DNA from: Mesorhizobium sp. LNHC252B00
GTDB lineage: Bacteria > Pseudomonadota > Alphaproteobacteria > Rhizobiales > Rhizobiaceae
NCBI RefSeq assembly: GCF_000502955.1
Contig: NZ_AYWO01000009.1
Span: 80,561 to 118,762 of the forward strand
Length of the DNA stretch: 38,202 nt
Direction of reading: 5' to 3'
Positions 14,805 to 22,233 of this stretch are shown one piece after another. Below the pieces are notes generated by a model. That model saw nothing but the letters and a program-made list of their open reading frames with translations. It did no database searches and had not been told where the DNA came from. The translations under genes were made by a program, and so were the position numbers. The first letter of the stretch is position 1. The number at the start of each line of letters is the position of its first letter.

Positions 14805-15160
14805 TATGAGCGGCCTCCCGGCTTCACCTTCAACGCGCGGCGGTGGACAAGCTTGTGATGCTTGCGGCACAGCCAATCCACATCGGCAGGCTTCCGATAG
14901 TTGGCATGGTGCCCGTCCGTTTTCGGTTCGCCGCAGATCCGGCACGGCTCCCGCTTCACCAAGCCCCGGCGAATGGCGGCATCGAGGGCGGAATGGCACC
15001 AGACAGCCCATTGGTTGGCGGCCTTCCACCTTCCCTGCGGCGTGTCTTGTGCTTGCCGTTTAAGGGCAGGTTTGCTATGTTCCGAAGCGTAGGTTGATGA
15101 CGTTTCGAAGCCGGTGAGCGTGGTTGCACACGCCGCCGGCTTTTCGCTTTTCTGATCCAT
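14804..15160 (-). CDS. HNH-like zinc protein
   Basis: The 118-residue protein ends in a histidine/cysteine zinc domain: CRICGEPKTDGHHANYRKP, then WLCRKHHKLVHRR. This pattern is common in small phage proteins annotated as HNH or zinc-finger nucleases. The N-terminal part (GRWKAANQWAVWCHSALDAAIRRG) is helical. It overlaps both neighbours by one base, placing it between the excisionase-like genes and the initiator. It could act in replication or recombination. Confidence 0.72.
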   Translation of the reverse strand: MDQKSEKPAACATTLTGFETSSTYASEHSKPALKRQAQDTPQGRWKAANQWAVWCHSALDAAIRRGLVKREPCRICGEPKTDGHHANYRKPADVDWLCRKHHKLVHRRALKVKPGGRS

Positions 15161-15348
15161 CAGCCAGCCCTCGCCTTGATGAGGTCGGCTTCACGGATGG
15201 CCTGGATTGCCTCCAAAGCGGTCAAACCGAACCGCTCTTTCGTTTCGACAATTGCGGGACGGGGGCGGCTCTGCTTCGGCGTGGTGGCGAGCCATAGAGC
15301 AGCCTCGCCAATCAATGCAGTGTTCTCGTGATCGATGCCGCTGGTCAT
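15160..15348 (-). CDS. small hypothetical phage protein
   Basis: The 62-residue product (MTSGIDHENTALIGEAALWLATTP, then TKERFGLTALEAIQAIREADLIKARAG) resembles short proteins next to replication genes of rhizobial prophages. Its stop overlaps the next ATG (TGATG) and it starts one base after the previous stop. Function unknown. Confidence 0.7.
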   Translation of the reverse strand: MTSGIDHENTALIGEAALWLATTPKQSRPRPAIVETKERFGLTALEAIQAIREADLIKARAG

Positions 15349-15349
15349 T

Positions 15350-15646
15350 TTATGCGGCCCTCCGTACGGACACGTATTTCGAGGCCAGGAAGGCGCAGAG
15401 ATCAGGCCGGCTGTAGCGCACCGCCTTTGCTGACAACCGCATGAAGTTCGGGCCGCTGCCGCGATGGCGAGCCTTTTTTACCGAAAGAACGGAAATGCCG
15501 AAGATCGCGGCCAGGTCGTCGGAATCGAATACCGCCGGCAATTCATCGTCGGTGGCGAGGCGTTGATATAGGGCTAGGCCGGAAAGTCCTTGGGAAGTCC
15601 AGTAAGCAATACGGGCAGAGAATGCCCTTGCTGCCGTGTTGTCCAT
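15350..15646 (-). CDS. excisionase/AlpA-like HTH protein
   Basis: The 98-residue product carries a MerR/HTH_17-type fold near its middle: SDDLAAIFGISVLSVKKARHRGSGPNFMRLSAKAVRYSRPDLCAFLA. That arrangement, with a basic turn and an aromatic wing (VRYSRPDL), is typical of excisionases and AlpA regulators. A dyad overlaps the region just before its ATG and a terminator and -10-like box lie upstream, so it starts its own transcript and may autoregulate. It is probably the Xis partner of the integrase or the switch for the replication block. Confidence 0.75.
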   Translation of the reverse strand: MDNTAARAFSARIAYWTSQGLSGLALYQRLATDDELPAVFDSDDLAAIFGISVLSVKKARHRGSGPNFMRLSAKAVRYSRPDLCAFLASKYVSVRRAA

Positions 15647-15648
15647 TT

Positions 15649-15684
15649 TGCGTCACCTTTCGTGTTGAAGAGGTGACCACGCAA
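15649..15684. promoter_or_regulatory. candidate operator dyad before the HTH gene
   Basis: GTCACCT (15652-15658) pairs with AGGTGAC (15671-15677), and TTGCG outside the left arm matches CGCAA outside the right arm. The dyad begins three bases from the ATG of the excisionase-like gene, so binding there would block translation or transcription of it. Confidence 0.5.
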
Positions 15685-15711
15685 TTTGCACACGACGACC
15701 TGACACGCCAC

Positions 15712-15717
15712 AATATA
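15712..15717 (-). promoter_or_regulatory. TATATT -10-like box before the HTH gene
   Basis: On the minus strand TATATT follows the hairpin at 15746-15723 and precedes the operator dyad. No good -35 hexamer stands 17 bases upstream, so it may need an activator. Confidence 0.35.
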
Positions 15718-15722
15718 GAAGT

Positions 15723-15746
15723 CCGCGAAAGTCAGAGGTTTCGCGG
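15723..15746 (-). terminator. hairpin ending the integrase transcript
   Basis: On the minus strand CCGCGAAA pairs perfectly with TTTCGCGG across the eight-base loop CCTCTGAC. It begins about ten bases after the stop at 15757 and separates the integrase pair from the excisionase-led operon. Confidence 0.6.
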
Positions 15747-15756
15747 AGTAAACGAG

Positions 15757-16218
15757 CTATTTCAGCGACTGATATTCCTCAATGCCCGCCTCTCGAAGGG
15801 TCAGGCAGGTCTCTTTGTTAAGCGCGAAAAATGAGGGGTCGGCCTTTTGCCGTTTCCTTGCGCGTTGGAGTGCCTCGTCGCACAGGGTCTTACCCACGCC
15901 GAACTTGTCTTTCGCAGCCGCGACCACGGCGTCGTACTTCTCGCCGTAGAAATCGTGATTGCGCTCCATGAACTCCTGAAGGGCGCGATTCTTTTTTCGT
16001 TTCGGTCGCTCGCCTTTCAGCCGCTTTATGATCAGCTTCTCCGTTCCCGTTCGACGGCAGAGAACGTCAGGGTCTATCAGATCGGCAAGTTCATCAAGGA
16101 AGCGCTGGTCAAGGTTCCCCCGCCGGAGGATGCCTGCGATCTTTCGAAGCGAATCCTCGCCTTCAAAGCGGAGGCCCATTATAACGCCGACGTCCTTAAA
16201 CAATTGCGTCTCGTCCAT
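15757..16218 (-). CDS. hypothetical protein coupled to the integrase
   Basis: The 153-residue protein is charged and helical. It has SLRKIAGILRRGNLDQRFLDELADLIDPDV and a basic centre (IIKRLKGERPKRKKNRALQEFMERN), followed by DAVVAAAKDKFGVGKTLCDEALQRARK. It overlaps the integrase stop by one base, so the two are co-translated. I recognise no domain; similar proteins occur beside integrases of rhizobial elements. Confidence 0.7.
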   Translation of the reverse strand: MDETQLFKDVGVIMGLRFEGEDSLRKIAGILRRGNLDQRFLDELADLIDPDVLCRRTGTEKLIIKRLKGERPKRKKNRALQEFMERNHDFYGEKYDAVVAAAKDKFGVGKTLCDEALQRARKRQKADPSFFALNKETCLTLREAGIEEYQSLK

Positions 16219-17405
16219 CAGCGGATTTCCTTCACTTCCGCTGATGGCCTTTGCAGAACGTTCATCGCGTCGGCGGCTCGTTGCGCACCGCGTCGACCCA
16301 GGCTCTCAGCGCGCGCGACATAGCGGCCTGTCATAGCCAGCGTTTTCCAGCCGAATGCCTCCCGCAGTTCGTGCGCCTCGGCGCCGGACAGCGCGGCCCA
16401 GGTGGCGGCTGTGTGGCGCAGCGCGTGAGGCGTGATGACCTTGATCTCTGCCGCCTCGCAAACGCCGGTCAGGACTTCGCGGAGGCGCTTGTAGGAAACC
16501 GGCTGCGTTCCCTTCCGCCCTGAAAAGACATAGCCGATGCGGTGCGCTTGCTGATCGATGACGGTTGCTGCATCGGTCGCGAGCGCCCTGGCAGATGCCC
16601 CTGTCTTGGTGTCCGGCAGTCGAACAACGAGGCGCGGCAAATCAACCATGTCCCACGTCATCAACCGACCTTCCGAGACGCGCCAGCCCGAAACGGTAAG
16701 AAACCGGATTAGATCGGCATGGGGACCGGATACGCCGGCAAGGGCCTTGACGAACTTGGGAAGGTCCATTTCGTCCAGCCATTCTTCGCGCGGCGTCTCC
16801 TTGTTCTTCCGAACGCCAATGCAAGGATTGTCCTTGCGCCATCCAAGTTCCATGGCGCGGCCCATCATGACCGACATAACCGCCAGCGATCGATTTGCGT
16901 CGGTCGGATTGCTGTGCTTCTTGGCATGGAATGAGCGCACCATTTCGGCGGTGATGTCGGCGACGCGCCTTCCCTTGAACGTCGGCAAGAGGTTGCGGCG
17001 GACGCGCCCCCTATAATCCTTCCGCGTCTCCGGCTTCTTTTTCTCGATATGCGTTGCCTCAAAATCTTTTAGGAGATCTTCGAAAAGCGGTTGCGCCTTC
17101 TTCGCTGCCCGAGCCGCTGCCGGGTCGTCGCCCCGATCGATCGCCTGGAGCATGCTCTGAGCCTCGGCGCGCGCCTTCTCGGCCGGATAGGTCGCGTGGT
17201 CGCCAATGATGATCTTGCGTCGCTTTCGGGTGCCGTCACGGCCTGGCAACTCCTGGAACACAAGGAAGGTCTTCGAAGGTTTGCCGTCGGCCTTGCGGCG
17301 GAGCCTGAGAGCGAAGCCGGCAAGCTTGCTGTCTCGAATAATCAGCTCGTCGCGGTCGCGCGGCAACGTGGCGCTTGCGACGTAATTGTCAGAAAGTGTG
17401 GGCAT
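16218..17405 (-). CDS. int: tyrosine site-specific integrase of the element
   Basis: This 395-residue integrase recombines the element with the tRNA-Leu 3' end. It has an N-terminal arm-binding domain of the DUF4102 type (LIIRDSKLAGFALRLRRKADG, KIIIGDHATYPAEKARAEA), a SAM-like core-binding domain, and a catalytic domain. The catalytic residues are visible: R242 in SGWRVSEG, K267 in TKTGAS, H327 and R330 in HALRHTAA, W353 at the H/W position, and the nucleophile Y362 in TGRYVARA. Length is normal. It starts 155 bases from the right repeat with the arm-site pair just upstream, and nothing suggests inactivation. Confidence 0.95.
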   Translation of the reverse strand: MPTLSDNYVASATLPRDRDELIIRDSKLAGFALRLRRKADGKPSKTFLVFQELPGRDGTRKRRKIIIGDHATYPAEKARAEAQSMLQAIDRGDDPAAARAAKKAQPLFEDLLKDFEATHIEKKKPETRKDYRGRVRRNLLPTFKGRRVADITAEMVRSFHAKKHSNPTDANRSLAVMSVMMGRAMELGWRKDNPCIGVRKNKETPREEWLDEMDLPKFVKALAGVSGPHADLIRFLTVSGWRVSEGRLMTWDMVDLPRLVVRLPDTKTGASARALATDAATVIDQQAHRIGYVFSGRKGTQPVSYKRLREVLTGVCEAAEIKVITPHALRHTAATWAALSGAEAHELREAFGWKTLAMTGRYVARAESLGRRGAQRAADAMNVLQRPSAEVKEIR

Positions 17406-17421
17406 TGCGGTCCCTCGCCGT

Positions 17422-17441
17422 GGGTAGCCGTGCGGGTAGCC
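17422..17441. promoter_or_regulatory. right arm-type integrase-binding repeats (candidate)
   Basis: Two copies of GGGTAGCC start 12 bp apart (17422 and 17434), directly upstream of the integrase start, matching the pair near the left end in sequence and spacing. Binding here could also repress the integrase promoter. Confidence 0.6.
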
Positions 17442-17531
17442 GCAAGGTGTCTACCAATCGGACCGTATCGGAACAAAGAGGGACTGTAAACCCTCGGTCT
17501 TTCCTTAATCCACAAGGCTTTCAGCGTCTTT

Positions 17532-17540
17532 GGATACCCA
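17532..17540. promoter_or_regulatory. GGATACCCA repeat next to the right attachment core
   Basis: The same nine bases occur at 1759-1767 near the left core. Its TACCC half is the reverse complement of the GGGTA in the paired arm repeats. Confidence 0.45.
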
Positions 17541-17560
17541 TGCGTAGACCGCTAGAAAGA

Positions 17561-17623
17561 GACTTAAAATCCCTCGATCTCTGATCGTACGGGTTCGATT
17601 CCCGTCGTCCGCACCAGATTGAA
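17561..17623. repeat. attR: right 63-bp attachment repeat
   Basis: Identical over 63 bp to 1663-1725. It is only the 3' half of tRNA-Leu, without the 5' half, so it encodes no tRNA. It marks the right border of the element. The following 226 bases to 17849 hold no gene I can support. Confidence 0.95.
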
Positions 17624-17849
17624 TTCCAACGACTATCGCATTCTGAGGTGGTGGATGCCCAAGGAAATCATTGGTGGGAAGCCGAGCGGTGCGCAACATT
17701 TGACTTTGAGCGGGAATCGGAGCTTGCCTTGAACCTGACCTGGCCCTGCCACGAAACTACACCGATTCAAGAGCTCTTGAATCTGCCGGCGCCGAGGTCA
17801 CCGCCGAGAACGGCGGCGGCGCTGACTTGAGGCTGCGGAAGGATCGGGT

Positions 17850-18044
17850 ATGATTGCCACGATGTTTCGATGGGGCGCGATCCTTGGCGTCATCGGCTTT
17901 ATCGGCGGGTTCGTGGGGCCGATTGTCTTCACGCCCGAAGCAAACCAGGGCCCGCTGCTCGGCATCTTCATCACAGGTCCGCTGGGCTTCGTGCTCGGCC
18001 TGATTGTCGGGCTGGTGCTTTCACTTCAGCCGAGGCGTTACTGA
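17850..18044 (+). CDS. small two-helix membrane protein
   Basis: The 64-residue protein is almost wholly hydrophobic, with two membrane helices (ILGVIGFIGGFVGPIVF and LLGIFITGPLGFVLGLIVGLVL) joined by TPEANQGP, and ends in a basic tail. GAAGGA precedes the ATG. It is the first chromosomal gene right of the element. Function unknown. Confidence 0.75.
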   Translation: MIATMFRWGAILGVIGFIGGFVGPIVFTPEANQGPLLGIFITGPLGFVLGLIVGLVLSLQPRRY

Positions 18045-18079
18045 AATCGTCAAGCACTTCAGTGCGATCGAATCCGCAT

Positions 18080-18155
18080 GCAGCGTGCCTCGTCCTGGCG
18101 TTGATAATCAGGCACGCAGGTGAGAACACCGGCCGGCGGTCGCGGCCCGACTCGC
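18080..18155 (-). pseudogene. remnant of a zinc-ribbon protein gene like the one at 5462
   Basis: On the minus strand the sequence matches the 3' end of the 5462-5755 gene, with the same RPVFFT-VPDYQ-QDEAR coding phrase but a one-base deletion and no upstream part. It is clearly a relic and lies about 460 bases outside the right attachment repeat. Confidence 0.6.
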
Positions 18156-18217
18156 AAATAGCGATTCAATTAATTAGCGCGTGCTTAATCAGATCCGGAG
18201 GATTTTAACGAATCGTT

Positions 18218-18250
18218 GACCGCGCTGTCCCAGAATAGGACGGCGCGGTC
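18218..18250. other. strong hairpin in an intergenic region
   Basis: GACCGCGC pairs with GCGCGGTC and, after a single mismatch, GTCC pairs with GGAC around a seven-base loop. There is no U tract. The 487-base gap 18045-18531 otherwise holds the zinc-gene relic and the next inverted repeat. Confidence 0.55.
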
Positions 18251-18270
18251 AAACCCAACCGGACTGCGCA

Positions 18271-18313
18271 GGCGGCTCCGGCACTGAGCGCCCGCCGGAC
18301 TGTCGGAGCCGCC
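18271..18313. other. second inverted repeat in the same intergenic region
   Basis: GGCGGCTCCG and CGGAGCCGCC are perfect complements separated by 23 bases. It begins 20 bases after the preceding hairpin. Confidence 0.55.
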
Positions 18314-18531
18314 ACCTTACACTACAATATACCAGCAATGGTTGAATCAACCGTTACCGCACGTTCATTCGAGTGCGCGCCGCACCGAGGGGGCCGCCCT
18401 GCTTTCGGCGGCGCTTTGCTCTGGGACCGTTGCTTCGCGGGACAGGACTTAAGTCGCAGCTGAAAATGTTGTCGGAACCTTCCGCCCATTCCGCTGTTCT
18501 TGCAGCAGGTTTTTCGGGACGGAGGCGTCGC

Positions 18532-18768
18532 TTGCAAAACGTTACGGCAGAGCAGTCGCGAGCAGCACGAGCGCTCTTGAACTGGTCGCGCGCTCGACTT
18601 GGCGCGAAGTCCGATGTCAGCGAAGACACCATCCGCGAGTTTGAGAATGGCAACAGAATTCCCCGCAACGGCAACCTTACTCGCATTCGCCGAGCATTGG
18701 AGGCCGCCGGTGTTGTCTTCACCTCTGGATCGCCGTCGCTAAACTACCCCTCTGGTGATGCGGTTTAG
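18532..18768 (+). CDS. XRE-family HTH regulator
   Basis: The 78-residue product is a short Rhizobiales XRE protein (VTAEQSRAARALLNWSRARLG, VSEDTIREFENGNRIPR, IRRALEAAGVVF). The open frame goes back to 18373, but the best start is the TTG at 18532, with GGAGG six bases before it and the family N-terminus right after it. It is a paralogue of the island regulator at 4195 with low identity. Its target is unknown. Confidence 0.78.
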   Translation: MQNVTAEQSRAARALLNWSRARLGAKSDVSEDTIREFENGNRIPRNGNLTRIRRALEAAGVVFTSGSPSLNYPSGDAV

Positions 18769-18856
18769 CATAGGCTGCTCAAGGAAATGGAGACGCCGTT
18801 GGCAGGTGCTCCTCGACCACAACAATTGAATTGAAAATTCGGTCAAGGAACGCGGC

Positions 18857-18988
18857 CTAGCGATTTGCGCGATCCTTCGCCATGACGTTGAAAAGTACAA
18901 AGCATGCCATCAGCGATACGAAAGCGCCTATGAGGTCGTCGCCGGCCAGCCCCGAATTGTAGACCAAAGCAAACGCCAATACGGACAT
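18857..18988 (-). CDS. 43-residue membrane peptide (tentative)
   Basis: A short minus-strand frame reads MSVLAFALVYNSGLAGDDLIG then AFVSLMACFVLFNVMAKDR, with two hydrophobic segments, and has AGGGA before the ATG. Length and pattern fit the many tiny rhizobial membrane proteins. It is too short to be sure. Confidence 0.45.
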   Translation of the reverse strand: MSVLAFALVYNSGLAGDDLIGAFVSLMACFVLFNVMAKDRANR

Positions 18989-19308
18989 TTTCCCTACCCG
19001 GGTTTCAAAGCCTCGATTGAGATTCAACTTTCACGCAGCGCTAATGTTCCACTGCAGCGGCCCTATCGCTGGAATGAAGACGACTGTGCCGAGCACAATG
19101 CGTTTGGCCGTTGCATGAAAAGTCATGTCCAAGCCCTAAGGTTGCAGCCGGCGTTCTATGTCCGCAACCAGAAGCTGCATTACTTCAAATCAAAATCATC
19201 GGCAGACTGACAAAACCGAATGAACGCGCGCCAGATGGCCGCGCGCAGGTGAAATTGAGAATCCCAGCTTCCGTTGCTTTTCTGCGGATGGGCCTGCGGC
19301 ATTCCAAC

Positions 19309-19566
19309 TCAATATATTTGAATGCCAAGGCGCTCACGCCTTCGCCACCTCACCACAGCTCGATAGCTGGCGTCATCTTCAGGCACTTGAAGGGTAAAAC
19401 GGTCGGGAATTGTGATGCTGGGGTCAACCCGCAATTCCGCACCGTGAGCGTGTTGATTCCGAACGCAGCAATCGATCTTCGCATCGTCCGTGATGATGGT
19501 CGCATCCTTCAGGACAATCCCACGTGTGTGAGAGCGTCGCTCCATCGGCGGATCGGTTGGGGTCAT
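19309..19566 (-). CDS. PilZ-like small protein
   Basis: The 85-residue protein has MERRSHTRG at the start, an RNQHAHGAELRV segment, FTLQVP and a final VVRWRRRERLGIQIY. This layout matches the short PilZ-type proteins of rhizobia and the paralogue at 27652. Canonical PilZ binds cyclic di-GMP through RxxxR and D/NxSxxG; here RRSHTR could serve as the first and the second is altered, so binding is doubtful. The 228-base gap to the next gene holds nothing I recognise. Confidence 0.7.
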   Translation of the reverse strand: MTPTDPPMERRSHTRGIVLKDATIITDDAKIDCCVRNQHAHGAELRVDPSITIPDRFTLQVPEDDASYRAVVRWRRRERLGIQIY

Positions 19567-19794
19567 CGCGTTTTCTTCCCGTAAATCAGCGGTGAACGGT
19601 CGATGAACTTCAACGCATGACTCGCAAAACCATGATTCAATCAGCTATCACTAAAATGGTTGCCAAAACGCAAAGCCGACGCCCTTCTCGGTTTGTCTGC
19701 TCGAGAAGACCTCCGGTGGCCGTCAGTTGGTCTGCTTTGGTGACGCTGTGGTCCAGCGCCCGATGCCTGTAGGGCGCCGGATCGCCGCCAAGGG

Positions 19795-20373
19795 TCAGGC
19801 GGGGATCGGGTTCAGCTTCAAGTGCTGAATCAGAATAATGGTCTTGGCGTCGATGATGCGGCCGTCGGCAATGCCGGCCAGCGCCTCGTCGAGCGGCATT
19901 TCCAGAACCTCGATGTCCTCGCCTTCGTCCGCCGCACCGCCGCCTGCCGAGATGCGGTCAGCGGGCGAATAACGGGCGATAAAGAACCAGAGCCGTTCGG
20001 TGACGCTGCCCGGGCTCATATAGGGCGAAAACAGCCGCTCCACATTCTGCAGCCGGTAGCCGAGTTCCTCCTCCGCTTCCTTGCGGATACAGGTTTCCGG
20101 ATCGTTTTCGTCGAGCAGCCCGGCACAGGCCTCGATCAGCGGCTCGCGGTGACCGGTGACGTAGGCGGGATAACGGAACTGGCGCACCAGGAGCACGGTC
20201 GAGCGCGAGGGATCGTAAGGCAGGATCACCGCGCCGTCGCCGCGATCATAAGTCTGGCGCACCTGCGTCTCCCACTCCCCGTCACGCCGGCGGTAGTCGA
20301 AGACGGTCTTCTTCAGAACGGCCCAGTCGTCGGAGAGAATTTCCTCCGAACGGATGCGAACGCGATCTTCCAT
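19795..20373 (-). CDS. nudK: NudK-type Nudix hydrolase (GDP-mannose pyrophosphatase family)
   Basis: The enzyme family hydrolyses GDP-mannose and related nucleotide sugars. The 192-residue product fits the E. coli NudK length and shows its landmarks: EILSDDWAVLKKTVFDYRR, VRQTYDRGDGAVILPYD, VLLVRQFRYPAYV, the Nudix box from ACAGLLDENDPE to RKEAEEELGY, and FSPYMSPGSVTERLWFF. The start at 20373 is preferred because GGAG lies six bases before it; the open frame extends to 20463. It is divergent from the reductase gene at 20532. Confidence 0.88.
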   Translation of the reverse strand: MEDRVRIRSEEILSDDWAVLKKTVFDYRRRDGEWETQVRQTYDRGDGAVILPYDPSRSTVLLVRQFRYPAYVTGHREPLIEACAGLLDENDPETCIRKEAEEELGYRLQNVERLFSPYMSPGSVTERLWFFIARYSPADRISAGGGAADEGEDIEVLEMPLDEALAGIADGRIIDAKTIILIQHLKLNPIPA

Positions 20374-20531
20374 CATGATCTCCATGCTTTTTTCGGGTCG
20401 AGGCCTAGCCGCGAACAAGCGTTTCGGCAATGCCCTCAGTGATTGGTCCAGAACCCGTTTCACCGCCTCGTGTCTGGCGTAGACGCGAACGGTTGCCTAA
20501 ATAGCTGCTACCCCTCCCCGGAGCGCTTTTC

Positions 20532-21635
20532 ATGACAATATCGCTTTTCCAGCCGATCACCCTCGACGGCCTTACCTTTCCCAATCGTATCGCTGTCGCG
20601 CCGATGTGCCAGTATTCGGCCGAAGACGGCTCGGCCGGCGACTGGCATCTCTACCATTGGATGAACCTTGCCATGTCCGGTGCCAGCATGGTCACCGTCG
20701 AGATGACCGATGTCGAGCGGCGCGGACGCATCACGCATGGCTGCCTCGGCCTCTATTCCGAAGACAATGAGGCAGCTGCCCGCCGGGCGCTCGACGCGGC
20801 AAGACGCGTCGCCGCTCCCGGCACGAAGTTCGGCTCCCAGCTTGCCCATGCCGGCCGCAAAGCCTCGAATCGCAAACCGTGGGAGGGCGGCGGACCGCTG
20901 CAACCTGATGAAGACCCCTGGCAGACAGTCTCGGCCTCGGCCATCGCTTACGACACCGGCTGGAACGTGCCACGGGCGCTGGAGGACGAAGAGATCCTGC
21001 AGCTCATCGAACGCTTCGCAGACGCGGCAAGGCGCGCCGAACGCGCGGGCTTCGACTTCCTCGAACTGCATGCCGCGCATGGCTATCTGATCTTCCAGTT
21101 CCTGTCGCCATTGTCCAACCAACGCACCGATCGCTGGGGTGGCTCGCTTGAGAACCGCATGCGTCTTGTCGTCGAAATCGCCAAGGCGGTGCGGAACGCG
21201 ACGCCAAAACTGATGCTGGGCGCGCGGCTTTCGGTGAAGGATTGGGTCGATGGCGGCTTCGACGTGGAGGATGCGATCGAAGTGGCGAAAGCACTCAAGG
21301 ACGCTGGCGTCGCCTATCTCTGCTGCTCGAGTGGCGGCAATTCTCCGTTGCAGAAATTGCCCACCGGTCCCGGCTACCAGGTGCATCTGGCAGAGGCTGT
21401 GCGCAAGGCCGCCGGCATTCCCACCCGTGCAGTTGGCCTGATCGACGATCCGAAGCAGGCCGAAGCGATCGTTGCCGAAGGCCGCGCCGACATGGTGGCG
21501 CTGGCGCGCGCCTTCCTGGCCGATCCGCGCTGGGGGTGGCGTGCGGCGGCAACGTTCAGCGAGACAATCCACCCGGCGCCCCAGCTTGCGCGCTCAGTGA
21601 CCACGATGCAGCACTGGATGAAGGCGGCGGGCTGA
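20532..21635 (+). CDS. old-yellow-enzyme family NAD(P)H:flavin oxidoreductase (YqjM type)
   Basis: This FMN-dependent ene-reductase family reduces activated C=C bonds. The 367-residue TIM barrel has the YqjM-like N-terminus FPNRIAVAPMCQYSAEDG (with the regulatory cysteine), FGSQLAHAGRKAS, the substrate-binding LHAAHGYLIFQFLSPLSNQRTDRWGGSLENRMR, and the FMN phosphate site ADMVALARAFLADPRW. GGAG precedes the ATG. The physiological substrate cannot be told from sequence. Confidence 0.93.
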   Translation: MTISLFQPITLDGLTFPNRIAVAPMCQYSAEDGSAGDWHLYHWMNLAMSGASMVTVEMTDVERRGRITHGCLGLYSEDNEAAARRALDAARRVAAPGTKFGSQLAHAGRKASNRKPWEGGGPLQPDEDPWQTVSASAIAYDTGWNVPRALEDEEILQLIERFADAARRAERAGFDFLELHAAHGYLIFQFLSPLSNQRTDRWGGSLENRMRLVVEIAKAVRNATPKLMLGARLSVKDWVDGGFDVEDAIEVAKALKDAGVAYLCCSSGGNSPLQKLPTGPGYQVHLAEAVRKAAGIPTRAVGLIDDPKQAEAIVAEGRADMVALARAFLADPRWGWRAAATFSETIHPAPQLARSVTTMQHWMKAAG

Positions 21636-21759
21636 CCGGCCCGTTTTGCCGACGCCAACCTGCACTCTACCCTGGACTGTTCGCCCCGCTTCAATTCTCG
21701 CCGCAAACTGTTACGGTCGGTGAGGCTGCGGCGGGCGCGGTCGGGCTTGGGAGGAAATC

Positions 21760-22077
21760 ATGTCGTTGAGGGCATTCTTGCCGGTTGCAGCGCTGACCGT
21801 TGTGGCCGGACTTTGGATCGGCACATCGGCGCCGGCCGGCGGACAATATTGCGAGGGCACTGTGCACGGCCTTTCCGGTCGCTACAATCTGGCGACCGGC
21901 AGCGGCTTTCTCGCCGTGCGGACGCGGCCGAACTCGTCGTCGCGGATGGTCGGGCAGCTGTTCAATGGCGATCATACCGAGATCTTCGACCGACGCGGCA
22001 ACTGGTATCAGGTCGAAATCGGCGGCCGGACCGGCTGGGCAAACGCACGCTGGCTGCGCAACGACTGTGGCTACTGA
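21760..22077 (+). CDS. secreted SH3-domain protein
   Basis: The 105-residue product has a signal peptide (to about residue 27) and a bacterial SH3 domain: GFLAVRTRPNSSSRMVGQLFNGDHTEIFDRRGNWYQVEIGGRTGWANARWL. Such domains bind peptidoglycan or act as localisation modules. Cysteines at about 31 and 103 could form a disulphide. GGAGG precedes the ATG. It stands alone between a reductase gene and a terminator. Confidence 0.87.
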   Translation: MSLRAFLPVAALTVVAGLWIGTSAPAGGQYCEGTVHGLSGRYNLATGSGFLAVRTRPNSSSRMVGQLFNGDHTEIFDRRGNWYQVEIGGRTGWANARWLRNDCGY

Positions 22078-22086
22078 GACGCCGGT

Positions 22087-22175
22087 GCATGTCACCCAAA
22101 AGTGGATCCGGTTTTGGGATAGCGACATGCATCAAACGAAGACCTAAGGCGCGTCGCAAATGCGACGCGTTTTTT
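22087..22175. repeat. dispersed intergenic palindromic element, copy 1
   Basis: It begins GCATGTCacCCAAAA and continues with TGG, GG-TTTTG and GACATGCA, ending in a GCGTCGCA/TGCGACGC stem. The same layout recurs at 26115-26208. Extragenic repeats of this kind are common in rhizobia. Confidence 0.6.
22150..22175 (+). terminator. intrinsic terminator at the end of the repeat element
   Basis: CGCGTCGCA pairs perfectly with TGCGACGCG around AA, followed by six T. It is a strong Rho-independent terminator for the SH3 gene and is built from the dispersed repeat. Confidence 0.85.
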
Positions 22176-22233
22176 GGGCGCAGTCTGAAGGCCATTGTTG
22201 CAACCAAATTGACTGCTTTGCGTTGCGGCCATC

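Noticed and set aside
17648..17830. A 60-codon frame right of attR
   Set aside because: No ribosome site, no recognisable features and composition unlike neighbouring genes.
19111..19584. A 157-codon plus-strand frame over the PilZ-like gene
   Set aside because: The opposite strand encodes a recognisable PilZ-type protein with a paralogue at 27652; the plus frame shows no family features.
20508..21572. Minus-strand 354-codon frame opposite the flavin oxidoreductase
   Set aside because: Antisense to an old-yellow-enzyme gene with all family motifs; no features of its own.
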